The notes: generated from the sequence alone by a model not told the origin. A DNA stretch of 64,000 bases from DATBLE01 sp963841405 (GCA_963841405.1 CAWJCM010000004.1:243384-307383); one strand, 5' to 3'; counted from the first letter of the stretch, positions 15,914 through 24,522 are shown. A program made the numbers and translations.

Positions 15914-17280
15914 CAGTGCGTCACCTCGCCGACCTGCTCGACGAGATGCTCGGGCAGGAGCTCGCCCTCTCGTTGGTCACGGGTCATCGTCCGGAAGTCG
16001 CCGGGCAGCTCGTGGCCGATCGCACCGGCGATCGCCTGGATCGTCGGCACCGTGGAGGGGTCGGTGTAGGCGATCCCGTTCGGCGAGGTGTCGCCGATCC
16101 GGTTCGCGTTCTTCAGGCGCAGCTCGAAGGGATCCATGCCCAGCACCTGGGCGACGCGGCTGACGTGCGTCTCGGTCGCGAACGAGACCGACGTCACGCC
16201 GAACCCGCGCATCGCCGTGGTCGGCACGCGGTTCGTGAAGACCACGTAACCGTCGAAGTGGAGGTTGGGGATCGTGTAGGCGCCGGTGTGGTGGAAGCTG
16301 TGCTTCGTCACGCCGTACGGCGAGAACCGCGCGTAGGCGCCGGCGTCGTGCAGGGTCAGCATCTTGCGGCCCAGGATCCAGCCGTCCTTCGTCACCGCGT
16401 CGGCGATCTCCATGTGCCACGGCGCGCGGGTCGACGAGCAGAGGAACTCCTCCTCGCGCGTCCACCGCCACTTGACCGGGCGGCCCGCCTTCAGCGCGGC
16501 GAGCGCCGAGACCGTCTCGGCCGCGGTGTCGACCTTGCCGCCGAAGCCGCCGCCGACGGTGCCGCCGACGAACTTGAGCCGGTTCAGGGGCCACTCGAGG
16601 TGCGCCGCGACCACGCCCATCGAGAAGTACAGCGCCTGGGTACAGGAGTAGATGGTCAGGCGGCCGTTCGCCTCGGGCACGACCAGCGCGATCTGCGTCT
16701 CCATCGGCACCTGTTCGATCGCGGCCGGGCGGTAGACGCCGGAGACGATCGTGTCGGCCTCGTCGAAGGCGCGCTCGATGTCGCCCTTGCGGATCTGGCG
16801 GACGTCCATCTCCGCCTCGAAGTGCGGGTACCAGTTGCCCCAGTGGTGGATCTGCGGTGCATCGGGATCGGACGCCTTGCGCACGTCGAACAGGGCGGGG
16901 CGCTCCTCGAAGTCGATCTCGATCGCCTCGGTGGCGAGCTGCGCGGTCTCCTCGTCCTCGGCGGCGACAAGCGCGATCGGCTGGCCCTTGTACCGCACTT
17001 CGTCCTTTGCGAGCAGCGGCTCGTCGCCGGGGATGCCGAGCGCCTCGAGGTGCCCGTAGACCAGGCGTGGCACGTCCTCCCAGGTGACGACCGCGTGGAC
17101 GCCCTTCATCGCAGCGGCCTTCTTCGTGTCCAGCTTCGCGATCCCGGCGTGGTGGACGGGCGAGCGGAGCGCCTTCGCCCAGAGCATGTTCGCGATCCGG
17201 ACGTCGTCGACGAACTCCGTGCGGCCGGTGACGTGCGCGACGCCGTCGTAGCGCGGGAGCCTGGCGCCGACGGCCTTCAC
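15913..17280 (-). CDS. Molybdenum hydroxylase large subunit, N-terminal half
   Basis: 455 residues from GTG 17280, which overlaps the stop of the 2Fe-2S subunit (GTGA). It contains the N-terminal MoCo subunit landmarks GRTEFVDD, YKGQPIALVAAEDEE, the VGGTVGGGFGGK loop, and AMRGFGVTS in the position that separates subfamilies. That segment is unlike the AYxCSFR of form-I CO dehydrogenase and closer to xanthine/nicotinate-type hydroxylases. The protein ends at EQVGEVTH, and the chain continues in the next gene. It is part of a FAD - 2Fe-2S - MoCo(N) - MoCo(C) operon that hydroxylates an unidentified N-heterocycle, purine or aldehyde. Confidence 0.88.
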   Translation of the reverse strand: MKAVGARLPRYDGVAHVTGRTEFVDDVRIANMLWAKALRSPVHHAGIAKLDTKKAAAMKGVHAVVTWEDVPRLVYGHLEALGIPGDEPLLAKDEVRYKGQPIALVAAEDEETAQLATEAIEIDFEERPALFDVRKASDPDAPQIHHWGNWYPHFEAEMDVRQIRKGDIERAFDEADTIVSGVYRPAAIEQVPMETQIALVVPEANGRLTIYSCTQALYFSMGVVAAHLEWPLNRLKFVGGTVGGGFGGKVDTAAETVSALAALKAGRPVKWRWTREEEFLCSSTRAPWHMEIADAVTKDGWILGRKMLTLHDAGAYARFSPYGVTKHSFHHTGAYTIPNLHFDGYVVFTNRVPTTAMRGFGVTSVSFATETHVSRVAQVLGMDPFELRLKNANRIGDTSPNGIAYTDPSTVPTIQAIAGAIGHELPGDFRTMTRDQREGELLPEHLVEQVGEVTH

Positions 17281-17732
17281 GACGCGCTCCCCACCGCGGC
17301 CTCGACCGCCTCGAGAATCTTCACGTAGCCGGTGCAGCGACATACGTGGCCGGCGAGCGCCTCCTCGATCTCCGCGCGCCCGGCCTTCGGTGAGCGCTCG
17401 ATCAGCGCGTGGGTGGCGACCAGCATCCCCGGCGTGCAGAAGCCGCACTGCGAGCCGTAGTGCTGATGGAATGCGGCCTGGACGGGCCCGAGCTGCTCGG
17501 GCGTGCCGAGGCCCTCGACCGTCGTGATCGTGGCGCCTTCGACCGCGGCGAGCGGCAGGAGGCACGACCGGCGCGGCTCGCCGTCGACGAGGACGGTGCA
17601 GGTCCCGCAGCCGCCCTGCTGGCACCCTGCCTTCGGGCTCGTGATCCCCAGCCCCTCCCGCAGGACGTGGAGCAGCGGCCGGAGAGCGTGGCTCTCGACC
17701 TCGTGCTCGACGCCGTTGACGGTCAGGTTCAT
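17277..17732 (-). CDS. Molybdenum hydroxylase 2Fe-2S subunit
   Basis: A 151-residue small subunit with two [2Fe-2S] clusters. The plant-ferredoxin-type motif is CQQGGCGTCTVLVDG with a fourth Cys in RRSCLLP. The C-terminal cluster uses QCGFCTPGM and GHVCRCTGYVKI. It passes electrons from the molybdenum centre to FAD. Start and stop both overlap the neighbours by 4 nt, so it is translationally coupled between the FAD and MoCo subunits. Confidence 0.95.
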   Translation of the reverse strand: MNLTVNGVEHEVESHALRPLLHVLREGLGITSPKAGCQQGGCGTCTVLVDGEPRRSCLLPLAAVEGATITTVEGLGTPEQLGPVQAAFHQHYGSQCGFCTPGMLVATHALIERSPKAGRAEIEEALAGHVCRCTGYVKILEAVEAAVGSAS

Positions 17733-18535
17733 CGGGCCTCCTCGAGGTCAGCGAGAGCGCGCTCGACGAGGCGCGGCAGGAGCCGCGCCCGGTACCACGC
17801 CGAGGCGAGAGGGTCGTCTCTGAGCACGCGTTCGACGTCGTCGAGCACGTGCGGGGCTGCGTCGGCAGCGTCGCTGCCTTCCTGAAGCGCTTGCTCGACC
17901 GAGGGTGCGCGCATTCCGCGTGGGCCTGCGCCGGTGATCCCGACGCGGACAGCGTCAGCTGTTCGCGTCGCGCAGACCGCGAGGATCGTGTAGTGGTGCG
18001 AGTGAGGTCGCCAGATCGAGACGTAGCCCGCCTGCCGCGGGGCGTCGTCGTAGGAGACGTCCAGCACGAGGCGATCCGTCCCGTCGGCCAGGAACTCCTC
18101 CAGCGGCTCGGTCTTCTCGCCGCCCATTCCGGTCGAGCGGATGGTCGCGCCGAGCACGAGCAGCGGCGCCTGGAGGTCGCCGCGCGGCGCGTCGTCCGAA
18201 GCGGACGAGCAGAGGTTGCCGCCGACCGTCGCCTGAGCGCGCACCTCGAGGTCGCCGAGGTGGCGGGCGGCCTGGGCGAGCGGGGCGTCGGCGTCGGCGA
18301 GCTCCGAGACGGGGGTCGCGGCCCCGATCGTCACGCGGCCGTTCGCACGCGTGATCCCGGAGAGACCGGCGCGTCCCAAAAACAGGGCGCTCGTCGGCCG
18401 GAGCCGCCCGGCGGCGAGGTCCGGCAGAACGATCGTGCCCCCGGCGACGACGGTGACGTCCTTCCCGTCACCGAACGCTGCAACCGCCTCGTCGACCGAG
18501 GACGGAGTCAGAACGGAGACGTTGTTCAAGCCCAC
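17729..18535 (-). CDS. Molybdenum hydroxylase FAD-binding subunit
   Basis: A medium subunit of ~268 aa from GTG 18535 (a TTG two codons later is an alternative). FAD-binding PCMH fold motifs are VTVVAGGTIVLPDL and QATVGGNLCSSA, followed by the C-terminal CO-dehydrogenase flavoprotein domain (RVGITGAGPRGMRAPS, WYRARLLPRLVERAL). It is the first subunit gene of the operon. Maturation is probably supplied by the divergent coxD/coxE/xdhC-like genes at 20872-23925. Confidence 0.9.
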   Translation of the reverse strand: MGLNNVSVLTPSSVDEAVAAFGDGKDVTVVAGGTIVLPDLAAGRLRPTSALFLGRAGLSGITRANGRVTIGAATPVSELADADAPLAQAARHLGDLEVRAQATVGGNLCSSASDDAPRGDLQAPLLVLGATIRSTGMGGEKTEPLEEFLADGTDRLVLDVSYDDAPRQAGYVSIWRPHSHHYTILAVCATRTADAVRVGITGAGPRGMRAPSVEQALQEGSDAADAAPHVLDDVERVLRDDPLASAWYRARLLPRLVERALADLEEAR

Positions 18536-18603
18536 CGCTTCCGATTCTCCAGCGATACCCGCCCCGGTGTCAAACAAGGAACGTTCAGGCCGCGGTCGGC
18601 CGG

Positions 18604-19320
18604 CTACCCCGGCTGCAGGAGGACCTGGCTGCCGTGTCGCCAGCGGACGACCGAGAGCAGGTGGCCGCTCTGGAGGCCGGCCTCGTCGAGCTCGAACCGG
18701 CCGAAGAAGGTGTCGGTGGCGAGCGAACGGGCCGCGGACAGCGGATCCTCGGCCTCGAGCGCGAGGCAGCGCTCGGCGATCAGCGCCGCTGCATAGGCCT
18801 GCGCGGCGACGTAATCCTCGAGCCCGGAGGGGCCGCCGAGCTCGGGATGCCACTGGACCGGTGCGAGCGTGCCGTCCGGCCACACGGGCGGGGCGTTCGG
18901 CAGGCCGGGCGAGACGCCGCCGAAGAGCAGGCCGGGCCGGGCCAGCCCGCCAAAGCGCTCCGCCTCCCACGCGACCGGTCCGCACAGAAGCACACAGTCG
19001 GCGCCGGCCGCGTCACCGACCAGCTCGACGCCGAGACCGGAGGCCGCGCTGTCGAGGCCCTCCCGCGCCGCGGCCGCGAACGCTCCGGGCGCGGTCAGGA
19101 CGGCGAGGCACGTCGCGCCGAGCCCGGCGGCCGCCCGTGCGAGCGCCACGAGGTACCCGCTCGCCGGAGTCGGCACGGAGACGACGCCCGGCAGCCGCTG
19201 GACGTCGTCCGCCGCCGCGCCGTGGTTCCAGACGACCCGGCCGGCACGGGCGCACGCCACCGCCCGCGTCGTGTCGCTCCCGTACGGGCCGAGCACCGGG
19301 CTGCAGCCCTGGTCGACCAA
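18604..19320 (-). CDS. Branched-chain amino-acid-type substrate-binding protein (start uncertain)
   Basis: A periplasmic-binding-protein-like domain (type 1, Leu/Ile/Val family): SPVLGPYGSDTTRAVA, LPGVVSVPTPASGYLVALAR, LFGGVSPGLP and EDYVAAQAYAAALIAERCLALE. The only normal start codon in frame is TTG 19320. Homology-like coding clearly continues upstream to ~19485, reading GAPVPLIGRYALQGRSLRSG and then LELWARDSGQKLVVLDDES, the expected N-terminus of the family, without ATG, GTG or TTG. No signal peptide is seen. It may be a cytosolic sensor, a CTG-initiated gene or a damaged copy. It lies just upstream of the Mo-hydroxylase operon, so it may bind the hydroxylase substrate (inference). Confidence 0.7.
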   Translation of the reverse strand: MVDQGCSPVLGPYGSDTTRAVACARAGRVVWNHGAAADDVQRLPGVVSVPTPASGYLVALARAAAGLGATCLAVLTAPGAFAAAAREGLDSAASGLGVELVGDAAGADCVLLCGPVAWEAERFGGLARPGLLFGGVSPGLPNAPPVWPDGTLAPVQWHPELGGPSGLEDYVAAQAYAAALIAERCLALEAEDPLSAARSLATDTFFGRFELDEAGLQSGHLLSVVRWRHGSQVLLQPG

Positions 19321-19486
19321 TTGCTCGTGAACCCTGACGGCAGTCTGCGCGCGGCTCTCGTCGTCCAGAACGACGAGCTTCTGGCCCGAGTCGCGGGCCC
19401 AGAGCTCGAGCCCGGACCGCAGCGACCGGCCCTGCAGGGCGTAGCGGCCGATCAGCGGAACGGGCGCGCCGAGCGCGTTGCTCGAG

Positions 19487-19888
19487 TCAGTCCCCCATGG
19501 CGAACACGTGCGTCGGATCGACGAGGAAGCTGATCCGCTGCTCGCCGGGACTCCGCCACGGATACGGGGACTGCCCGATGTACTTCTGCGCCAGCGTGTC
19601 GATGTCCGCCTCGGCCTGGTCGCCCGTGTAGCTCTCGACGACCCGGCCCTGGATCCCGTAGCTCTGGTAGCCGCCGTCGCCGGTCCCGTGCCACGAGAGC
19701 GCGACGCGCGGCTCCCGCTCGAGGTTCCGGGGCTTCTTCCGGCCCAGCGCGCTGTTGATCAGGATCTTCCCGTCGCGCATGTCGACCCAGACGGTGGTCG
19801 ATTGGGGCGAGCCGTCCGGATTCACCGTCGCCAGGTGCCAGAAGTTCGGTTCCTCGAGACGCTTGCGGATGTTCTCGGGCAATTCCAT
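19487..19888 (-). CDS. PPOX-class FDOR oxidoreductase, probably F420-dependent
   Basis: A 133-residue split beta-barrel flavin/deazaflavin reductase. The start MELPENIRKRLEEPNFWHLA and then TVNPDGSPQSTTVWVDMRDG are typical of the F420-dependent FDOR-B group, followed by KKPRNLEREPRVALSW and a C-terminal RISFLVDPTHVFAMGD. A good AGGAG precedes the ATG. F420 use is a family expectation, not proven here. Its TGA lies where the substrate-binding-protein coding begins, so the two may be coupled. Confidence 0.88.
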   Translation of the reverse strand: MELPENIRKRLEEPNFWHLATVNPDGSPQSTTVWVDMRDGKILINSALGRKKPRNLEREPRVALSWHGTGDGGYQSYGIQGRVVESYTGDQAEADIDTLAQKYIGQSPYPWRSPGEQRISFLVDPTHVFAMGD

Positions 19889-19947
19889 CGCAGCTCCTTT
19901 CGGGTGTGGTCGCGGACGCTACACGAGCCGAGCGCAGAACCTGCAGC

Positions 19948-20814
19948 TCAGACCGCGGCGACCGGCGTGGCCGCCTCGGCTGCGAACTCGGCGACGTCGA
20001 ACTCGGGCCCCGGCACCTCGTGCTTCAGCCGGGCGACGACCCGGCCACCGTCGACCCGCGCGGGGAAGTCGTGGCCGGGGAGGATGAAGTCGCGGTTCAG
20101 CGCCTTCTTGATCGCGGCCTTTTCCTCCCGCTTGCGCATCGCGTGGTTGCCGGTCGTCTGCGGCTCGCGGTCCAGAGCGATGTGCCACGGCTCGACGATC
20201 TGGTTGTGGACGTCGTAGACGATGTCGCCGCAAAGGCAGGCGATTCCCTCGGCGGTCTCGACCAGGACGTTCATCGAGCCCTCCGTGTGCCCTCCCGCCG
20301 CCTCGCACTCGATCCCCTCGAAGATCTCGTCCGGGCCCGACAGCTCGAGATCGAGCAGTCGTAGCGCCCCGGGGGTGTGCAGGCGGTCGACGTGGTGCTT
20401 GACGTACTCCGGCGGGTACTGCGCGCCCATCAGGCCGGACACGGAATGCTCCAGCTCGCGGCGGTTCATCACCACCGGCGTCGTCATCGGGAAGCGCTCG
20501 TCCTGTCCGGCGTGGTCGATGTGGCAGTGCGTGTGCAACACGGCCGCGACGTCACCGATCTCGACGCCGTGCGCGGCGAGCGCGTTCTCGAGCCGCATGT
20601 CCTCGTCGACGCGCCCCTCCATCCCGAGCCGCTGCATGATCCCGGGCTCACGCGCACCGGTGTCGACGAGGATCGGCCCCGCCGGGTTGCCGAGGATCAG
20701 GATCCCCCAGGTGTGCACCCAGACGGGCGTCCCCATGTTGCGGGCGAGCACGAGGAAGCTCGACTCGACGAAGACGTCGATCAGCGACAGAAGGCGAAGC
20801 TCGTGCGTCGCCAC
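19948..20814 (-). CDS. Metallo-beta-lactamase-fold hydrolase (AHL-lactonase-like)
   Basis: A 288-residue MBL-fold protein. The di-zinc motif is HTHCHIDHAGQ, followed by a His in AAGGHTEGSMN, an Asp in CLCGDIVYD and a last His in LPGHDFPA. These are the ligands of quorum-quenching lactonases and related hydrolases. It is read divergently from coxD. The substrate is unknown, and a role linked to the hydroxylase product (lactone or ester hydrolysis) is only a guess from position. Confidence 0.88.
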   Translation of the reverse strand: MATHELRLLSLIDVFVESSFLVLARNMGTPVWVHTWGILILGNPAGPILVDTGAREPGIMQRLGMEGRVDEDMRLENALAAHGVEIGDVAAVLHTHCHIDHAGQDERFPMTTPVVMNRRELEHSVSGLMGAQYPPEYVKHHVDRLHTPGALRLLDLELSGPDEIFEGIECEAAGGHTEGSMNVLVETAEGIACLCGDIVYDVHNQIVEPWHIALDREPQTTGNHAMRKREEKAAIKKALNRDFILPGHDFPARVDGGRVVARLKHEVPGPEFDVAEFAAEAATPVAAV

Positions 20815-20871
20815 GGCGCGTTCATACGCCTGTGGGCGTGGGAAGTCAACGTCGCACTAGAGTTACCCACG

Positions 20872-21741
20872 ATGGCCTTTGCATCGATCGACGAGCTCGA
20901 GGCCGCGCTCCGCGGCGCCGACTACCTGCCGGATCGCGGCCTGGCGACCGCGCTCTTCCTTTCTGCGCGCCTCGAGAAGCCGCTGCTGCTCGAGGGCGAG
21001 GCGGGGGTGGGGAAGACCGAGGCGGCGAAGGCACTCGCGCGCGCGCTGCCCGCCCGGCTGATCCGGCTCCAGTGCTACGAGGGCCTCGACGTCGCGCACG
21101 CCGTCTACGAGTGGAACTACTCGCGGCAGCTGCTGCACATCCGCGCGGCGCAGGAGGGGACTGTCGACGAGGAGGAGCTCTTCGGGCCGGAGTTCCTGAT
21201 CCGGCGACCGCTGCTGGAGGCGATCGAGAGCGAGCAGCCGGTCGTCCTCCTGATCGACGAGATCGACCGCGCCGACGAGGAGTTCGAGGCCTTCCTGCTC
21301 GAGGTTCTCTCCGACTTCCAGATCACGATCCCTGAGATCGGCACGATCGCGGCGACGCGGCGGCCGAGCGTGATCCTGACCTCGAACCGCACGCGGGAAC
21401 TGCACGACGCGCTCAAGCGGCGCTGCCTCTTTCACTGGATCGGTCACCCCGCGCTCGAGCGCGAGATCGAGATCGTCGTCCTGCGCGTCCCGGGGATCCC
21501 GGAGCGGCTGGCGACGCAGGCGGCGCGGTTCGTGCGCGGGCTGCGCGGACTCGATCTCGCGAAGCCGCCGGGCGTCGCGGAGACGATCGACTGGGCGCAG
21601 GCACTCTCTGCGCTCGGCCGCGACGACCTCGACGCCGAGCTCGTCGAGCAGACGCTCGGCTCGGTGCTGAAGTACCACGAGGATTTGGAAACGGTTCGCG
21701 ACGCGGCGCTCGCCACCCTCGTCGAGGAGGCGCGCGCATGA
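20872..21741 (+). CDS. coxD: MoxR/CoxD-type AAA+ ATPase
   Basis: A 289-residue AAA+ ATPase with Walker A GEAGVGKTE, Walker B VVLLIDEIDRAD, sensor-type LTSNRTRELHDALKRRC and a C-terminal lid. CoxD-type ATPases act with the von Willebrand protein CoxE to mature the molybdenum centre of CO-dehydrogenase-like hydroxylases. It overlaps the next gene by ATGA. A TAGAGT -10 box lies 8 nt before the ATG with no ribosome-binding site, so the transcript is probably leaderless. Confidence 0.9.
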   Translation: MAFASIDELEAALRGADYLPDRGLATALFLSARLEKPLLLEGEAGVGKTEAAKALARALPARLIRLQCYEGLDVAHAVYEWNYSRQLLHIRAAQEGTVDEEELFGPEFLIRRPLLEAIESEQPVVLLIDEIDRADEEFEAFLLEVLSDFQITIPEIGTIAATRRPSVILTSNRTRELHDALKRRCLFHWIGHPALEREIEIVVLRVPGIPERLATQAARFVRGLRGLDLAKPPGVAETIDWAQALSALGRDDLDAELVEQTLGSVLKYHEDLETVRDAALATLVEEARA

Positions 21742-22868
21742 GCGGTAGCGCTCTCGTCCGACAGGTGGTCACGTTCGGCCGAGTGCTCCGCGAGGCGGGA
21801 CTGGAAGTCGGGCCGGGCCGCATCTCCGACGCGATGACCGGGCTCGACGCGATCGACCTCGGCCGCCGCGACGACGTCTACTGGACGCTCCGCCAGACGC
21901 TGGTCTCGCGGGCGGACGAGATCGACGCCTTCGACCGGGCCTTCGCCGCCTGGTTCCTCCGCGCGCCCGAGCTCGCGCCGCCGCGGACGCCGCGGGTCGA
22001 GCGGGTGCGGGCGACGAAGCTAGCCTCGCGCGACGGAGCGGAGGAGACGGCTGAGACGGCAGGGGACCGCGAGGAGCGGCAGGCCGGCTGGAGTGCCCAG
22101 GAACTGCTCCGCGAAAAGGACTTCTCCGAGCTGACCGACGAGGAGCTCGCTCGGATCCGGCGGCTGATCGCCGAGCTCGCCTCGGCCCGCCCGCTGCGCC
22201 GCTCCCGGCGGCTGCGCCGCCATCCGAGCGGGACGACGCTGGACCTGCGGCGTCTCGTTCGTGCCTCGCTCGCCACCGGCGGCGACCCGGTCGAGCGGGC
22301 GTTTCGGAGTCGGGTCGAGACCCACCGCAAGCTGATCGTGCTCTGCGACGTGTCGGGCTCGATGGAGCCCTACTCGCGGGCGATCCTGCTCTTCGTCCAC
22401 GCGCTCCTCGAGAGCGGCCGCGGGGTCGAGGCGTTCGCGTTCGGCACCCGCCTGACCCGGCTGACCGAGGAGCTGCACGGCGTCGACCCGGAGCGCGCGC
22501 TGGAGGAGGCGGCGAGGCGCGTGGTCGACTGGTCCGGAGGAACGCGCATCGGGGCGTCGCTGAAGGCCTTCAACGACCTCTGGGGCCGCAGGGCCCTCTC
22601 CCGCGGCGCAGTGGTCGTGATCGTCTCGGACGGCTGGGAGCGCGACGACACCGCCACAGTGTCCCGCGAGATGGCCCGGCTCGCCCGCTGCGCCTATTCG
22701 GTGGTGTGGGTGAACCCGCTCAAGGGCCATCCGGACTACGAGCCGCTCGCGGGCGGGATGCGCGCTGCACTGCCGTTCGTCGACCGGTTCCTGCCGGGCC
22801 ACAATCTGTCCAGCCTGGAAGACCTGGCCGGCGTCCTCGCCGGCATCGAGAGGAGGCATGCGGCATGA
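21738..22868 (+). CDS. coxE: CoxE-like von Willebrand factor A domain protein
   Basis: 376 residues. The N-terminal helical half contains GLEVGPGRISDAMTGLDAI and a charged central stretch. The C-terminal VWA domain has the metal (MIDAS) motif DVSGSMEPYSR, Thr in SGGTRIGASL and Asp in VIVSDGWERDD. This is the usual partner of the MoxR/CoxD ATPase, and the two genes are coupled. Expected role: chaperone pair for insertion or sulfuration of the molybdenum cofactor in the neighbouring hydroxylase. Confidence 0.92.
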   Translation: MSGSALVRQVVTFGRVLREAGLEVGPGRISDAMTGLDAIDLGRRDDVYWTLRQTLVSRADEIDAFDRAFAAWFLRAPELAPPRTPRVERVRATKLASRDGAEETAETAGDREERQAGWSAQELLREKDFSELTDEELARIRRLIAELASARPLRRSRRLRRHPSGTTLDLRRLVRASLATGGDPVERAFRSRVETHRKLIVLCDVSGSMEPYSRAILLFVHALLESGRGVEAFAFGTRLTRLTEELHGVDPERALEEAARRVVDWSGGTRIGASLKAFNDLWGRRALSRGAVVVIVSDGWERDDTATVSREMARLARCAYSVVWVNPLKGHPDYEPLAGGMRAALPFVDRFLPGHNLSSLEDLAGVLAGIERRHAA

Positions 22869-23176
22869 AGGAGATCCTGGACGAGGTCGAGCGCTGGCGC
22901 GAGAGCGGCGAGAAGGTGGTGGTCGCGACGGTCGTGGCCACGCGACGTTCGGCGCCCAGGCCGGTGGGGACCAGCCTCGCCGTCTCCGAGTCGGGCCGGA
23001 TGTGCGGGTCGGTCTCGGGCGGCTGCGTCGAGTCGGACGTGTACCAGAACGCGCGCGAGGTGATGGAGACCGGCGAGCCGAAGCTGCTCAGCTACGGAAT
23101 CGCAGACGAGGAGGCCTGGGAGGTCGGACTTCCCTGCGGTGGCGAGATCGACGTGTTCGTCGAGCGCGTCGAGTGA
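22865..23176 (+). CDS. XdhC/CoxF-family maturation protein, N-terminal domain
   Basis: 103 residues that match only the first domain of XdhC (ATRRSAPRPVGTSLAV, CGSVSGGCVESDVYQNA, VGLPCGGEIDVFVE). XdhC binds and sulfurates molybdenum cofactor before insertion. The ATG overlaps the coxE stop (ATGA), and its stop overlaps the GTG of the gene for the second domain. Full-length XdhC carries both parts in one chain, so here the protein is split cleanly at a domain boundary. Conserved Cys residues are present (GGC, PCGG). Confidence 0.9.
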   Translation: MKEILDEVERWRESGEKVVVATVVATRRSAPRPVGTSLAVSESGRMCGSVSGGCVESDVYQNAREVMETGEPKLLSYGIADEEAWEVGLPCGGEIDVFVERVE

Positions 23177-23925
23177 TCGATCGGCTCGCAGAGCTCGCGC
23201 GCTCGGGCGGGCGCGCGGTGCTGTTCACCGTCGTCGAAGGGCCGAGCGCGGGGGCGAAGCGGCTCGTGGTCGAGGGCGGAGAGGAGCTCGGGGACGACCT
23301 GCCGGACGCGGCGATCGGCCAGTTCGACGAACTGATCCGGCGCGGCCGTAACAGCCTCCTCGAGCTCGACGACGGCTCGAAGGTGTTCGCGGAGTGGTAC
23401 GGGCCGCCGCCGCGGCTCGTCGTCTACGGCGCGGTCGACACGGCGGAGTCCCTGTGCCGCGCGGCGAAGCTGCTCGGCTGGACGACGATCGTCGCCGATG
23501 CGCGCCAGAAGTTCGCCACCGCAGAGCGCCTCCCGAGCGCCGACGAGCTGATCGTCGAGTGGCCGGAGGAGGCGCTCGACCGGGTCGAGCCCGACCACCA
23601 GACGGCGGTCGTCGTCCTCACCCACGACGACAAGTTCGACGAGCCGGCCCTGAAGCGCGCGCTGGAGACCGAAGCGTTCTACATCGGTGCACTCGGCTCG
23701 CGGCGGAACCAGGAGCGGCGCCGCGAGCGGCTGCTCGAGGCGGGCGTCTCCCAGCAGGCGATCGACCGCATCTCCGGCCCGTGCGGCCTCGACATCGGCG
23801 CCGACTCGCAGCCCGAGACCGCACTCTCGATCCTGGCGGAGATCCTGGCCGTCCGCGCCGGCCGCGACGGCGGACCGCTGCGGACGGCGAAGAAGCGAAT
23901 CCACGCCGAGGTGGAAAGCTCGTAA
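23173..23925 (+). CDS. XdhC/CoxF-family maturation protein, C-terminal Rossmann domain
   Basis: 250 residues from GTG 23173, coupled by GTGA to the first-domain gene. It carries the XdhC Rossmann part: PRLVVYGAVDTAESLCRAAK, ADARQKFATAERLPSAD, VVVLTHDDKFDEPALKRAL and YIGALGSRRNQERRRERL, ending in CGLDIGADSQPETALSILAE. It is the last gene of the coxD-coxE-xdhC(N)-xdhC(C) operon that serves the molybdenum hydroxylase on the other strand. Confidence 0.9.
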   Translation: MIDRLAELARSGGRAVLFTVVEGPSAGAKRLVVEGGEELGDDLPDAAIGQFDELIRRGRNSLLELDDGSKVFAEWYGPPPRLVVYGAVDTAESLCRAAKLLGWTTIVADARQKFATAERLPSADELIVEWPEEALDRVEPDHQTAVVVLTHDDKFDEPALKRALETEAFYIGALGSRRNQERRRERLLEAGVSQQAIDRISGPCGLDIGADSQPETALSILAEILAVRAGRDGGPLRTAKKRIHAEVESS

Positions 23926-24064
23926 CCGGGGACAGTCCCCGGAGCGCATGGTTGAGCCGTTTGCGGCCCTCATGGTGCGCCGGGCTCGGATCGGCAGGCC
24001 GGCGAAACGGCTTGTTCCAGGCGTTCCCGGGCTGTGGAACGTTCGTCACGGGGACTGTCCCTGG
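23926..24064. repeat. Palindrome-bounded repeat element A (139 bp)
   Basis: Begins right after the xdhC stop with CCGGGGACAGTCCCCGG (23926-23942) and ends with CGGGGACTGTCCCTGG (24049-24064), the inverted copy. Inside, GAGCCGTTT and AAACGGCTT can pair, so the whole unit folds into a long hairpin. A second unit of similar size and ends lies at 50403-50544. It resembles REP/MITE-like non-autonomous elements; no transposase is present in the window. Confidence 0.6.
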
Positions 24065-24117
24065 GTCATGGCTCGAAGGGCCGCGTAGCGAAGAGCCGGG
24101 CTGCGAGACTGTTCGGT

Positions 24118-24522
24118 ATGGAAAAGATCCGCAAGACCGACGAGCAGTGGCGGCAGGAGCTCGACTCCGACCGCTACGCGATCCTCCGCTGTGCCGCGAC
24201 CGAGTCGCCGTGGTCGGGCGACCTGAACTTCGTCCACGAGGAAGGCGTCTTCCGCTGCGGCGCCTGCGGGGCCGAGCTCTTCCGCTCCGACGCCAAGTTC
24301 GACTCCGGCTCCGGCTGGCCGAGCTTCTTCCAGCCGGCCGGCGAGGACGCGGTCGAGACCGAGGTCGACTCAAGCCACGGCATGCGCCGCGTCGAGGTCC
24401 GCTGCGCTGCCTGCGACTCGCACCTCGGCCACGTCTTCCCGGACGGCCCGCACCCGACCGGCCAGCGCTACTGCATCAACTCGCTCGCGCTCGACTTCGA
24501 GCCTGCCGACGAAGCCGACTGA
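24118..24522 (+). CDS. msrB: Peptide-methionine (R)-S-oxide reductase
   Basis: 134 residues. The structural zinc is held by two CxxC motifs (FRCGACGAEL and RCAACDSHLGH). GSGWPSFFQP is the substrate-binding segment, and RYCINSLAL carries the catalytic Cys. It reduces methionine-R-sulfoxide in damaged proteins in the cytosol. The gene stands alone between repeat element A and the SMP-30 gene. Confidence 0.96.
   Translation: MEKIRKTDEQWRQELDSDRYAILRCAATESPWSGDLNFVHEEGVFRCGACGAELFRSDAKFDSGSGWPSFFQPAGEDAVETEVDSSHGMRRVEVRCAACDSHLGHVFPDGPHPTGQRYCINSLALDFEPADEAD

Noticed and set aside
15913..17280. CO dehydrogenase (coxL) for the molybdenum hydroxylase
   Set aside because: The active-site loop reads AMRGFG rather than AYxCSFR of form I, and the subunit is split, so xanthine/nicotinate-type hydroxylase is the safer call despite coxD/coxE-like neighbours.
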